From the NCBI GenBank assembly GCA_027924645.1, contig BSBN01000187.1, positions 10,930,001 through 10,994,000 of the forward strand: DNA of 64,000 nucleotides, in the 5' to 3' direction. The notes under the pieces were generated by a model. That model was not told the origin of the DNA. It saw only the letters and a program-made list of their open reading frames with translations, and made no database searches. Position 1 is the first letter of the stretch. Each line of letters opens with the position of its first letter. Positions 44,512 through 55,619 of the stretch are shown here, in pieces. The position numbers were made by a program, and so were the translations under genes. The DNA comes from Cunninghamia lanceolata (lineage: Eukaryota > Streptophyta > Pinopsida > Cupressales > Cupressaceae).

Positions 44512-45737
44512 AACAAGTGGAACATGTCTAAGATTTTTATGTATCTACCCTATTTTTTGAGAGCATGATGAAGCCAAGGAGGAAGGCCAGTCTAACATCC
44601 ACTATAAAAAAAGATCCTACCACTGGTAGGAAGATAGCACAAATAGTCCTCCCTACAGTTGAAAAGGAGAAAGCCATAATAAGCCTGGAGGAATTTTAGA
44701 TCACAAATGTTGATTTGGGCTTTGCTAATGAAGACCAAGAAGGTCAAGAGGGGAAAGATATTATTGATTCTTTAACCTAAAGGGTAAAGAAGGAAAAGGA
44801 GAAAAATAAGGTACATAAGGATCACATTGCTCAATTACATTCTTTTATAAAAGGGTTAATTAACCCTGATCATGCTCCAGCTGATCTAGTAGTCCCATTG
44901 GCTATTATATCACAAGAGGAGGTTACCAAATTGGACCTAATGAAGCATGAGGTAATGGTGATGGAGAAATGAATGTTCTCAGCATTCGTAAGAGCTGAAG
45001 ATGTGGTAAGGACTTCTCTGTAGAGATGGAATTCGTTGAGCACCTTAAAGAGAAAGGTAGACAAGATGCAGAATGAAACAGGTAGATCATTCCAATTGGA
45101 AAAGGACTTGGCTGCTCTAAGTGAGATGAGAAGAATTGATTCACAAATTCTAATAAGTAACAAGGTATTAGAAAATAACACTGCCCTGCTAATGGGAATC
45201 TAGCATGAAGATATCATTTTCGAATGTGATGTATTGAAGAAATACAGTGGCAAGCTTAGGGACATCAGTGTCAAACTACACAACATGATGGCATATGAGG
45301 CAGAGACCCTGGAAGCTTTAGAAGGGAAAATAAAAGGTAAAATTGAGAATCAGGATGTAGATTTTGTTGTTAAGGCTCTACATGATAATTTCAAGTTAGT
45401 AGCAGATGACTCCCTGAACCACTTGATAGAGGAGGTGATGAATAGAATCATGAGGATAAAGGCCAAAGTGGAAGCATATAATGAGACATTAAATAGCAGA
45501 AAAGGCAAGATGGAAGCTATCAAAGATAAATTTCATTCCCATAAACATGCAATAGTGAAAGCTAAAATTCAAGATGGGGGAGAGGTTGACAAAATAGTGC
45601 AATCATATGAGTCAATTAGGACAACAATGAAGGTCCATATAGGAGAGAATGTCTACCAAAGTGATAGTGTTAGAGAAAGTGCTGAAAGTGAAGAGGACAA
45701 TGAACAAGAAGAAAGTGAAGAAGAAAGACATGAATAA
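44512..45737 (+). pseudogene. LTR ORF of family B, copy B, C-terminal part
   Basis: Continuation of the 27123 ORF after the nested Tat-2. It begins with VSTLFFESMMKPRRK near 44545, then the conserved VDLGFANEDQEGQEGKDI (44700-44760), then about 300 residues of heptad-rich coiled coil ending in the acidic ESEEDNEQEESEEERHE before TAA-TAA. Stops at about 44532, 44698, 44778, 44969, 45020 and 45201 differ from those in the - strand copy at 14877-16447, yet the protein is clearly the same. The coiled coil suggests self-assembly. TATA box P2 of the LTR follows 194 bases after the stop. Confidence 0.78.
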
Positions 45738-46883
45738 TAAGTATAGATGCATCACTAGGTGAACATATGCATGGGACACTTATGAGTGGCAAGCCATATA
45801 GATGGTTGTCAGCTGGCAATTTGTGCCACGAATGAGGATGTTGACTCAGTCAATGGAAAATTGTTAGTCATTGATCTAAATTGATGAATCTTGACCGTTA
45901 ATCAGTTGTAACCACCTCCTCCCCTTATTCTATAAAATGTGTAGGAGTGGAATCTTTTATTCATTTGAAACTTAATTGAAATCTAATTGCTGAAGAATTT
46001 AGGACTTATTTCAAAGTTATTGTGAATGTACATGTTTTGCATACTTAATGAAAGAGAAGTTGTTTTTATTACAAATCATTGTAAATCCTGCGTAATCTTT
46101 GAGTGGAATCTCGATATATGCATTGATTAGCTACATCCCTTGGAGTTCTTTTTAGTCTACATATGTTGTTTTCATTCTTTGTTCCTTTGAAGTTAGCATC
46201 AACCATACCTAGCTGTGGAACAACCTAGTGAATTATGGTTTGATTTCTTCTCTTCATGAATGTATCTTGTGTGTATGTGATTCAATAACTAAAGGTTCAC
46301 TAAAATTAGAAGTATTTCTTTAAATTTCTTTGAATTTCATTACAAATCACCTCCATAATTGCAAATAACACAATCAAAAGCAAATAAACATGAAATATGC
46401 AGATATCTCATAGACAATTGAAAATATAGAGTATATTTTGAATGGAAGCATGTCAACTTGATAAATATCGTACAAATACAAATAAATATCTACAATAAAC
46501 ACATGAATATCTACTTGTAGACACATCATTTAAAGAAATATGCAATGTAGAAGAATGTGTAAGTTCATGATGATCAATGATCAAAAGAATTGATCAAACT
46601 TACAAATATCACAATGATCTTTGGAAATAGAGTAGAATTAACCTCTCTGTGGAGTGAATTTACAAAATACAGTTGTAATATTGATCATCTAAGCGAACGT
46701 AAGACCCCTTGAAATGGAAAATAACATGTCACATCAACCTCTGAGTAACGTCAGATGATCATTACCTGACCAACAGAGCCTTGGAGTCATAAAGTTATCT
46801 TAAGTTGATCGTACTTTACAAGATAATAAAGGTTTGTTGTGCAAATTTTTATGCATGTTGTTATGACTAATAGTCATCATCAA
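45738..46883 (+). repeat. promoter and R-U5 part of the family B LTR
   Basis: It matches 12600-13604 (+) and 14876-13874 (-). TATAAAAT is at 45931-45938. Shared landmarks include CATTTGAAACTTAATTGAAATC, TTGCATACTTAATGAAAGAG and CTGAGTAACGTCA. It stops at ATCATCAAT, where copia LTR sequence begins. No gene is present. Confidence 0.85.
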
Positions 46884-47173
46884 TAGTCATGACCTAAACA
46901 CTAGATTATATCATTATCAAGTAGCTATGAGTCATCATATCTAAGATGCATTTTCTGGTCTTCATCTGCGGAGGCATACTGACTCACTTTCTATCCCTTA
47001 CTCTAGATACCTTACTCTGAATACTGTCCATACTTAGTCATTCTGGCCTTCCGGTCTTGAATACTCTTGTGCCTTGTTGCCAAATCAAGTTGGTCTTCCA
47101 GAGTGATGTCTTATTTTCCTTGTTTCCATCAATGACAACACTCAATTATTCAATATAGCAGTGTCTCTTGCCA
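46884..47173 (-). repeat. truncated 3' LTR of the copia-type element
   Basis: It matches 52468-52756 closely, for example CAAGTAGCTATGAGTCATCAT and ATAGCAGTGTCTCTTGCCA. On the - strand it starts TGGCAAGAGACAC. The remaining 1.16 kb of the LTR is missing to the left, where family B sequence begins. Confidence 0.85.
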
Positions 47174-47175
47174 CA

Positions 47176-47192
47176 CAATCTCCCCCTTTGGC
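47176..47192 (-). promoter_or_regulatory. polypurine tract of the copia-type element
   Basis: On the - strand GCCAAAGGGGGAGATTG lies next to the LTR start, the classical plant Ty1/copia tract. Confidence 0.85.
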
Positions 47193-47407
47193 ATTGATGG
47201 CAACACTTAGTGAAAAATGCTTGACTTCTCCCCCTTTCTATATTCACTCTATATTTCTTCTTCCTCTGAGATGTTTGCCCATTTTTCGTTGATCTTCTTC
47301 TCCCCCTTTGACATCAATGGCAAAGGTGTAGATTCTGGTGTCAAAAATTTTCAAAACTACAAAATTTACTATACTCTGCCGCATATATACAAATATACAT
47401 TTGTATC

Positions 47408-49677
47408 TTAATTTACAGTTGAAGGTAAAATATCATTATAGATAGTCTTTATCAAGGCTATCTCTCCAATCCAACTATTCCTTGCAGTCTCCAAAATATG
47501 GATGTGGCTATTTATTAAAAAGAATAGATTTTCTACCTCTTGCGCATTTGATGGTGTATTAATAAATGCTTGTGATTTCAAGGCTTCATTTGCCAAATTG
47601 GTCATGGAATCAATTTTTGGACTTATTAGCCCCTTTAGCTGACACAACTTGTCTTTGATTTCTTCCCTTTTATTCATCAGAATGCTCAGATCATTATGAA
47701 TGTTTACAACCTATGTCTCTTTGGCACTTATTGACTCAATTGCGGGATTATATGTCTTAGAAATATTAAGCAATTTGAGTTCCATGTCCTTGATTTTATC
47801 TTCAAATTCCTTTGTAACCTCTGGCTAAGATAAACAAAATTTGTACAAGATACAACCTTCTTTTATGGCACTTTGTATACCTCTTATTCCTTTCTCTAAA
47901 GAGATTTTATCATTGATCAACATGGTTTTCAACTCAGCTAATTTTTTCTCATCAAATTCTTTTCTAACCTTTGTTTCTACAGATTTTTCAAAGGATTCAA
48001 AATGACGTTGATTGATTTTATCATACCTTTTATTTGATCAGTAGATGATGTTGAAGTGCCTTTCTAGTATTCAGGCATCAATTATCCCAGTATATTAGAT
48101 ACTACTATAATGATCTTGTTGTTATGCATGTGAGTTTTCATCAATTCTTATTGACCCTTTGCTTGGGCAAATGATACTAATTCAAATTTTTGTTCTAGAG
48201 ACAAGGAATTTAGATTTATTGGTTCTTGAAGAAACATGGGTGGATCTAAGATTTGTGCACTTTGTAGCTTTTCCAAGCTTTTTGCAATAGTGTCTCTTGC
48301 CACTTTTTCTTCACAAAGTGAAACTTTCTTTCTCTTCTTTTCTTTAGTTGTGGCTTATGTAATGGATGAGGTCCTTATTCTTTTTCTAGGACTAGATGTT
48401 GTTCTCTCCTCTTCAGATCTCTTAGGAATGCTTGATGTCAATTCTACTAGAGCACTTATGGACTTGGATCCTCCTGATTTTCTTTTTGCCTTACTTAATC
48501 ATTCATCTGATGTTTTCTCAGACTACATAGGTTCCATCAACATTCTAGAAGATAATTCTGAGAATGTCCCAAATTTGTCCTCTTTGGGATCAATAGGTTT
48601 ACTTAGCAGTACATCAACTAACTCAGCTAAGACATCTTCTATAACTTCATAACCTAGTGTCAAAACCCATACAGTTCTTGGTTCCATAGCTTTCATGAAG
48701 AATTTGTCTTTATCCACCATGAATATAATATCCTTATCATACTTTATCACTACTTTTTTAGGTATCCAGAACCTTAACATTTTTTGTTGAAAATCTTTGA
48801 AATATTTCCATAGGATTTCATTCTGCTTATCTGCATTACCCAAACTCTATAAGTTATTTCTTATTTAAGTAGCTACAGGTATGTGATCAAGCCAGATAAT
48901 ATTCCCTAAACCAGGTAGCTCTCTTAGGAAGTAAAAGAGTAAACATGTAATCAATATTCCTTATTTGAAAGGATGATTAGTTTCTTTTGTTCTTTTCAAA
49001 TTCTCCATAAGTTCACTCTAGAGTAATTCACAAAGGTCATAATCCATGTTGCTTTTGATCATGTCATATGCTGTGTATATAGCTGATGCAGACATAGAAT
49101 TTTCCCTATTGGAGAAGTATACTTTGTATCCAACAATCATTGATGCAAATCTGATAGCCGGATCCTTGATATCACTTACTGTAAGGCCATTCTCCTCAAT
49201 TTTGGTTCCTATTAGTTGCATTACCATATTGTTCTTCATTTTCTTTATGCATGAAACCCTTTCGGAGGAGCTCATACTAGTTACAACTTTAATGGCTTCT
49301 TTAGTTATCATATAGGGTTCATCAAGCCATAAAGATTCATCATGAATTCTATTTAGAATAAGCTTGACCCATTCATTAATTAGAATTGTGGGAAAGTCCA
49401 ACCAGGTGTCAAGTTCATTTTCTCCTAGAACTTTGTAATCAACTTTCAGTACAATGTCCACAGTAGTTAGTTCATCCATATATAGTTTTCCTAAATTCAT
49501 GTGATCATATTCTTCTAGACTGATACAAATGTATGCTCTGATATCTTCTATATGCATGACCCCATGTGGACTAATTGAGAATGCCCCTAATGGATCATTT
49601 TCTAGTGATTTGAATAATTGTTTCTCAAACTTGGGGCAAGGCATTTTTCCTATCTCGATTATGTGAGGAGTAAACAT
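47408..49677 (-). pseudogene. extra 3' ORF of the copia-type element (unknown function)
   Basis: I do not recognise it. A 219-codon open segment (49018-49677) contains WLDEPYMITKEAIKVVTSM, IKDPAIRFASMIVGYKVYF and ASAIYTAYDMIKSNMDYDLC. After several stops a second segment (48523-48843) has LWKYFKDFQQKMLRF and WVLTLGYEVIEDVLAEL. A charged linker follows, and a helical end (47408-47677). The order, folded N-part, charged linker, helical C-part, resembles the family B LTR ORF, but I cannot show sequence homology. It sits where some copia elements carry an envelope-like gene; no signal peptide or membrane segment is evident. Confidence 0.6.
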
Positions 49678-50380
49678 TTTCCTTTAGCAATTTAATTTTC
49701 ACAGTAGGGTTTCAAGTTGTAAATACCTCTTTTGCTAGATTAGGATTTCCTTGATCTTGATTTGAAATCCTTTGGAGAATATTGTAGTTTCTTTGAATTT
49801 TTCTTTGAATCACCTTAGTCACTTGAGTGCATGGAATACAAAATGATTTTTCCTTCAGATACAACTCCTTTTAACCTTTGCATGCCAAAACTTAAGTGTC
49901 ATTAATGTCATCTTACAAAAAGTTGTTGAGCATCTTCCTGATAGCCACAAACACCTTAGATTACTTTGTAAATCTTCACAATTGGTCCTTTTCTTCCAGA
50001 ACTTTCTTCAAAGGATCTATCATGTGATTCCTTTTATCATGTCTTCATGCCAGTTTTAAGCACTATCTATCTAGCTAGGGATTTTAGATTTTCAACACTG
50101 CTCCCCCTGAGCCAAAGCTCTCAAATTACTTCCCAAAGGAAGTGTCTGCACCAAATGATGGTGTGGATTCCTCCTTGACTTCAATAACATCTTTCTTAAT
50201 CCAAATCTTGCCCATTTCCTACTTGGTTTCAACCGGATCAACCTTTTCTTTTCCTTTATCATTCCTCTGCTCTGTTTTCCTTTCTTTAGTAAGGTAGTTT
50301 CTCTTCACATTTTTGCTTCTGCAGACTCTTGCAATATGTCCATACTTGTTGTAATTGTAGTACACAACATTCCTTTGTCC
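49678..50380 (-). pseudogene. decayed segment between gag and the 3' ORF
   Basis: The - strand frame right after gag continues with a further Tyr-variant zinc knuckle (NKYGHIARVC near 50330) and a Lys/Glu-rich stretch, then stops every 10 to 30 codons. It seems to be the Gag tail fused to the lead-in of the 3' ORF. No protease, integrase or RT motif is found here. Confidence 0.5.
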
Positions 50381-51235
50381 TTAATTTCTTCTATTGATTA
50401 GATTTGATCTACATTGATTAGCCATATGTCCAAATCTATTGCAAACATTACACTTTCCATTGAATGATTGACTATTCCTTGCATTGTAGGAACCATTCCT
50501 TACCAGATTTCTACATTCATTTAATTTGTGACCAATTTTATTGCAATTGAAACATTGACTAGAAAAGGATGGAACATTTTGATTCTGGTTTATTCTGCTC
50601 ATGTACTAAGTAGCTTTATGACCAAACTTATTGCAATTAAAATAATTTCCATTGAAAGATGGATACCTTTGAGCATTTGGATGTCTAACTAGAGGTCTTC
50701 TAGGTCTTCTTCTTTGATTTCTAAACTGGTTTCCTCTATTTTGTTTTAACTCAGTGTTTGTTTGACCTAATTTTGAGCTTTCTCCTTTCTCAAATCCCAG
50801 ACCTTGCTTATCATCAGCACTCCTTTGACTGGCAATCATCTCATCAAGCTTTGCAGAACTTAGTTTGAACTTTTCTTCATAGCTCTTGGCTGCATCTAGA
50901 TCAAATTTCAGAAGTAGCACTTCTTTGTCTAGTTTTTCATATTCCTCTAATTTATCCTTAACAACTTGATTCAAATGCCTTTCAATTTCTTCCTTCTTTT
51001 CAACTTCTAGTGTCAATCCATTTAGAAATTCATGTGTTTCATCTAATTGATCATTTAGCTCTTTACTTTTCTCTTTGAACTTCCTGACTTGCTCTCTTAG
51101 CCTTAGGATGTATTCATCAACTTCTTGAATATTAGCTTTTAGATCCCTGATTTCTGCTTTAGATTTTTCAAGATCAATAAGGGCTGCTTCTAGTTCCTTA
51201 TTGCTTTCATAATTTCCAAATCTTCTTTCTGCCAT
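50381..51235 (-). pseudogene. gag: gag of the copia-type element (coiled coil plus zinc knuckles)
   Basis: The ATG at 51235 starts MAERRFGNYES, 55 bases after the primer site. Residues 10-165 are heptad-rich coiled coil. KLDEMIASQRSADDKQGLGF matches the conserved linker of plant copia Gag, and an Arg-rich patch follows. Three knuckles come next: a degenerate one (YFNCNKFGHKAT), CFNCNKIGHKLNEC and CNVCNRFGHMANQC. A stop or frameshift near 50603 splits it. The N-terminal UBN2-type capsid domain usual in copia Gag is missing, so the protein would be a shortened Gag. It lies directly after the 5' LTR. Confidence 0.75.
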
Positions 51236-51289
51236 GATTACACTACCCTAGATCTTCCTCAAGCTCTTAGACTTCTTCCAAGGAACCTT

Positions 51290-51301
51290 GCTCTAATACC
51301 A
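51290..51301 (-). promoter_or_regulatory. primer binding site, initiator Met tRNA type
   Basis: On the - strand TGGTATTAGAGC lies 5 bases after the LTR end. It differs from the standard TGGTATCAGAGC by one C-to-T change. Confidence 0.88.
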
Positions 51302-51306
51302 ATTAT

Positions 51307-52756
51307 TGAATACTAAGAGGGGGGGTGAATTAGTACTCTAAAATTTAAATAGTTAAACCAAATGCCAACTTTAATAATTAGAAAGAAAAGTAACCACAGA
51401 AATACAATCCACATAAACATGACACATAGACACTAGATTTTTACGTGGAAAACCCAAAAAAGGAAAAACCATGGAGAGGATTAGCTCTCAATATATATTG
51501 CAATCTTTTACAAATTGTGATGTTCAGACTTGTGCACTCCACTGGCCTAAAACATGCTAGCTCACTGCCTCAACCCTAAACCTAGAAAGATTACAATGAG
51601 TGCTATTAAACCCTAATGGTTGCTTACATCTAGGCTCACTGCTAAGTACAACTAAAATTATATAAGAAATATGAATACTGCAATAGCATCTATCAGTATG
51701 CCAGGGTGCAGTCATCTAGCAACTGAATACTGAATCCTGAGTCTTCATCATCACTGATCTTCTATCTGTACTCTGCTATTCTAATATTCACATCAATCAC
51801 ATCCACACAATACTACTTCGCACATTCACCTTCACATCACTTGCATACCAAACACTGAATTTGATCCCTTATATATATCCGCAACATTTAAGATCTTCAT
51901 ATAAGGTTGACATACTCAGATGAAGAGTAGTTAATAAACTTGTAGCTTGTCAGCCAAATCTATCCACCAAAACACATGTTGGACCTAAACAACATTTGAA
52001 GCACCTTCTCATATATTGAATCCAACTATAGAACCACTTAGGATAAAGTTCTAATCAATAGAACTTACCGCACATAAATCAAACTAATATGTTAGCCTCA
52101 AACTTAGACTACTACTGGTTGAGTTCAACTGTCAGAATACATCTTTTACTACGGACCATAGGGATTGCTCAAAATCATATCAAAGACTCCTCAGAGCAAA
52201 ATATTCTTTAGCGTCAAAATGCAAACCATCAGAACTCTAACACTATCACAGTCAAACACTGTAGTGATACTCAGCAGCTTGAAACTATCTTTTTGGTGAA
52301 CTTCAAATCTTGTAACTCTATATTTAGACACTTCATACAAGTGTTTACAACACCTCAAAACTGCATAACAAAATATACACTTGTGGAGGAATACAGACCC
52401 TTTTACTTTGCACTGTACACTGCTCTTGTCTTACTTCTATTCATCCAGAGTTAGACATTTTCCTCAAATGAATTTTAGAGGAAGTCATCACCTGAACACT
52501 AGAATATATCATCATCAAGTAGCTATGAGTCATCATACTTGAGCTGCATTTGTTGGTCTTCATCTGCGAAGGCATACTGAATCACTTTTTGTCCCTTACT
52601 CTAAATACTATCCATACTTAGTCATTCTGGCCTTTTGGTCTTGAATACCTTGTGCCTTGTTGCCAAATCAAGTTGGTCTTCCAGAGTGATGTCTTCTTTG
52701 CCTTGTTTCCATCAATGACAACACTCAATTATTCAACATAGCAGTGTCTCTTGCCA
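51307..52756 (-). repeat. 5' LTR of the copia-type element (1450 bp)
   Basis: On the - strand it starts TGGCAAGAGACAC and ends TAGTATTCA before the primer site. Its first 290 bases recur as the truncated 3' LTR. No gene is present. The outer flank ATAATTT at 52757 could not be matched to a duplication because the other end is lost. Confidence 0.8.
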
Positions 52757-53990
52757 ATAATTTATGGTTGGTAGTTATCTTCAGGTTGGTAGCACCTACC
52801 TAGGGTTTAGGGTTTTAAGATGGTTCATAAGTGTTTTCCTACTTTCCCTTAAAGCCTTAAGTTTTATAATTCATGGTTTCACTTTTTGTTATAATCCTTT
52901 ATTGACTATTTAGCCTAGGTTATCAGTCATCTAAGTTACAACCTTGAGTCTGTTATGTCATGAAGTGACTAGCCCCAACACCTAGTGTTTACCTTCTATC
53001 ACCCATTGAAGTCATCTTTTATAAATTTCTTAGGTCCTAAGTCTTTGTAGGCCCCAAAGGTGCCACATGGCAAGATATCGCAAGCCCGTAGAACATTAAA
53101 CTATGAAGTGAAGAAAAGTGTAAGGTGCATCATGACCTCTAGCCATAATATCAAGAATGAAGTAGATTGCGCCAAGTGTCAAAAGATGAAGTGAAGAAGT
53201 GGGGCCAATAAAGATCAGACGTTAGTGTGATGTCGTAGAAGAATCTTGTCAGAATGGAAGATCCCCTATGCGGCTGTGAGATGAGGATACATAGCTTGTT
53301 CTCAAAAGGAAGGAAAAGGCTTATGTAAGTAGAGCCATGTGGAAGGCTTAGCGCACTCCCACAGAGCCAAAAGGTGGCCCACTTGCTACTACATGGCTGT
53401 GAAATGAAGCCACGTGGCTGTGTAGGATAAAAAAGGTGGAAAGGTCAGCAAAAGAGACATCTAACATGGAATAATATGATTGGTTAGCTATTTTTTCATG
53501 TAAAAGTCTAGATTTTCAAATCTAATGGGTGATTCACAACTGTTGATCTCACAGTTTGAAGACTGCATTGATGGTTCAAATTCAAACTTTCTACCAAGAC
53601 GTTAGAGATTGTTCCTACATCATGAAATCATAGTAATGGCAGAAAAGACTTGCATTAATGTACTTGGCCCTAATTTGTAAGTTGAATTAAAGAAGTAAGG
53701 GTTTTGCAAGGCATTTTAAAAAACACGAAGAAGAATTCCTGTGCGCAGTGAGCATCTAGTTGAAATTCTAAGCTTCTACAAGTAAAACCAGTAAGTTTAA
53801 TTTCTACTAGTTGCATCTATTTCAATTGAATTTGTTGTCTTGTTAAGAAGTTTGAGCATTACTGGAAGAGAAAAATCCTAGTTTAGTAGGAAACTACTTT
53901 GAAAATAAGTCACACAAGCTAGCCTTTGACCTCAAAGAGGGGTCTAGATGAAGACTTGATAATTCAATTCCCTAGGTCTTCGGGAAGCCT
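52757..53990 (+). other. non-coding stretch upstream of the 53991 ORF
   Basis: No gene is recognised. A GTAAGT at 53791-53796 lies about 200 bases before the ORF, the same spacing as the predicted leader introns at 20806 and 26910, with a possible acceptor CCTAG at 53971-53975. This may be the proximal LTR of another ORF-bearing element, but no TG terminus could be fixed. Confidence 0.4.
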
Positions 53991-54527
53991 ATAAATGTGC
54001 ATGGTCTTGATGGGCTAAATGATAGATTATCAGACTTATGCTCTGGGTGCCAAGATGCTCAGTTACCTATGCCTGGATGGATTTTATTCAAACATTGGTA
54101 TGATCAGAGGGAGTATAAGGCCCTTGTTTATAATTCTTGGAACCTTGACCTGGCAAAATTAATGTGCCCTATTGTGTTCATAAACCCCAATTTTGTAAGG
54201 GAAGTAACATAGAGGTATGATCCTATGTCTAGGGCTATCTTGGCAGGAAATAATGCAGTCATGATCAAAAATACAAAAGCAAACATCACAAAAGTGTTTG
54301 GCTTAAACCCTATTGCCAGCAAGAGAATTGATCTCAATGCCCTGAAGGAAGAATATAAAAATGTTTGATGTACATACAGAGCTCTCAAGTTGCCCAAGGA
54401 TAGACTAAAGGGAATTGATTGAAAATTGGTGAAAATATCATACAAGGAGGAAGAACCTTTTTGATGTGTCATAGTTCATGCACTACTTTGTGAAGACATA
54501 TCATACTCTGTGCCAACTATTGGGAAG
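53991..54527 (+). pseudogene. relative of the family B LTR ORF, N-terminal block only
   Basis: The frame contains NPNFVREVTQRYDP-type and FGLNPIASKRIDLN / LKEEYKN segments. These align with the family B blocks ELVVECARNYNP and LSLGKKVTSIDLK / EVEYKNN in the same order and spacing. Sequence identity is low, so this is a distinct lineage. TAG at 54210 and later stops break it, and Tat-3 inserts after 54527, removing the rest. Function unknown. Confidence 0.5.
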
Positions 54528-55605
54528 TGTTAGGGTAAAATGGTGATCAATCAAATGAAATAAACAAGACCCAAACATCAACAAAATAGAGAAACAAGAA
54601 GGATTCAATAAACAAAGCAATGAACAAACACAGTGCAAACCTCTCCCATTTCGAAACTTCTGTTGTTCGCCTATCACAAATCGTCCTTTTGCAGATGAGA
54701 TGAGCCCTCAGAGAGTGCAATCTTTTTAGCTGTTTTTAGGAAGTCGATGGTGAATGGCTATGGTGATATGCAATGAAGATGAGCTCCAATGCAAGTATGT
54801 GATCTCAAGCTTGTAGATGACAAAAGGGTGCCAAAGGCGCGCTGGTGGTATTTCTACAGAGTAACGATGTCAAAAGCCTGGATGAATAGAATGGAGGGAT
54901 GAAGCTTCATTTATAGACTTGGAAGAATGGGAATCAACGGTTGAGAGGGGATATGAAGATCAACGGCTAAGGATGGTTGAGGAATGTGCAACCAGTAGAA
55001 ATGTGACAAGTGTCCCAGCTCCATCATGAAAGAGGGGATGTGACAAAATTGATTGGAGAGTTAACTCCATTGACTGATCAGTTAACAAACTTGATTGATC
55101 AGTTAGAAGAGTGTATTGTGGAACTGACTGAATTGATTGACTAGTGAACTGGGTTGATTGAGGAGTCAACAGAATAGATTGACTAGTGAACTCAAATGAC
55201 TAATTAGTTAATAGATTTGATTGGTTAGTTAACTAACTTTTGATTTGAGAAGAAATAGGCCATGTGGGTGAGAGAAAAATAGGTAATTAAATATTAAATA
55301 TATTTAATTACATGTGCAACCTGATGAGGTGGACAAGGTGAGGTGGAAAAGGTGAGGTGTAAAGGTGAGGTGGATTTTTGAATTTAGAACTTAGGGTAGA
55401 GGAATTTGGATTAATTAAATAATTTATGATTATTTAATTGTGTAGGACATTTAGAAGAATTTTAATTAAATAAATAGAATTTATTTAATTATGGAATAGT
55501 GAATTGATTAAATAAATTGGAAATATTTATTTAATTGATAGAAGAATGGAATAAATATTTAGAATATTTATTTAGGATGATCTGTGTCATTTTTAGACGT
55601 ATACA
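54528..55605 (-). repeat. 3' LTR of Tat-3 (1078 bp)
   Basis: On the + strand it starts TGTTAGGGTA and ends GACGTATACA. It is alignable with the Tat-2 LTR at both ends. The centre (55040-55240) is a degenerate array of TTGATTGATCAGTTA-type units in place of the GAATTAAGAATTC array of Tat-2. A - strand TATA box CTATAAATG is near 54909-54916. Confidence 0.9.
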
Positions 55606-55619
55606 TTTTGCCCCTCTTT
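55606..55619 (-). promoter_or_regulatory. polypurine tract of Tat-3
   Basis: On the - strand AAAGAGGGGCAAAA adjoins the LTR start, identical to that of Tat-2. Confidence 0.87.

Larger units (their letters stand above)
25705..46883 (+). repeat. family B LTR carrying an internal ORF (about 6.28 kb, split by nested Tat-2)
   Basis: Starts TGTTGTGTGG at 25705 and, after removing Tat-2 and one GGTAG copy (14896 bases), runs about 6283 bases to ATCATCAAT at 46883. The solo LTR ends at the same place with ATCATCAACA, so about two bases of the LTR end are lost where copia sequence begins. Order: U3 with GATATT-type array, TATA-like P1 (26707), predicted intron, ORF (27123-29610 plus 44512-45737), TATA box P2 (45931), R-U5. 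It serves as the 3' LTR of the + strand block that ends with integrase and the 3' untranslated region. The ORF therefore lies in U3. Confidence 0.8.
46884..52756 (-). mobile_element. Ty1/copia-type element without recognisable pol
   Basis: On the - strand: a 1450-bp 5' LTR (51307-52756), a Met-type primer site (51290-51301), gag with coiled coil and several zinc knuckles, a second ORF region of unknown function, a typical copia polypurine tract (about 47176-47192) and the first 290 bases of the 3' LTR. No protease, integrase or RT motif was seen in the 3.9 kb between primer site and tract. The 3' LTR is truncated where it meets the family B LTR end. It is probably a non-autonomous derivative mobilised in trans. 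Confidence 0.8.

Noticed and set aside
47408..49677. Envelope gene in the copia-type element
   Set aside because: Position would fit, but no signal peptide, membrane span or cleavage site was seen.
53100..53460. Possible host gene or non-coding RNA between the copia element and the 53991 ORF
   Set aside because: No codon signal, no splice-supported frame and no RNA gene motif; it fits old LTR or spacer DNA better.
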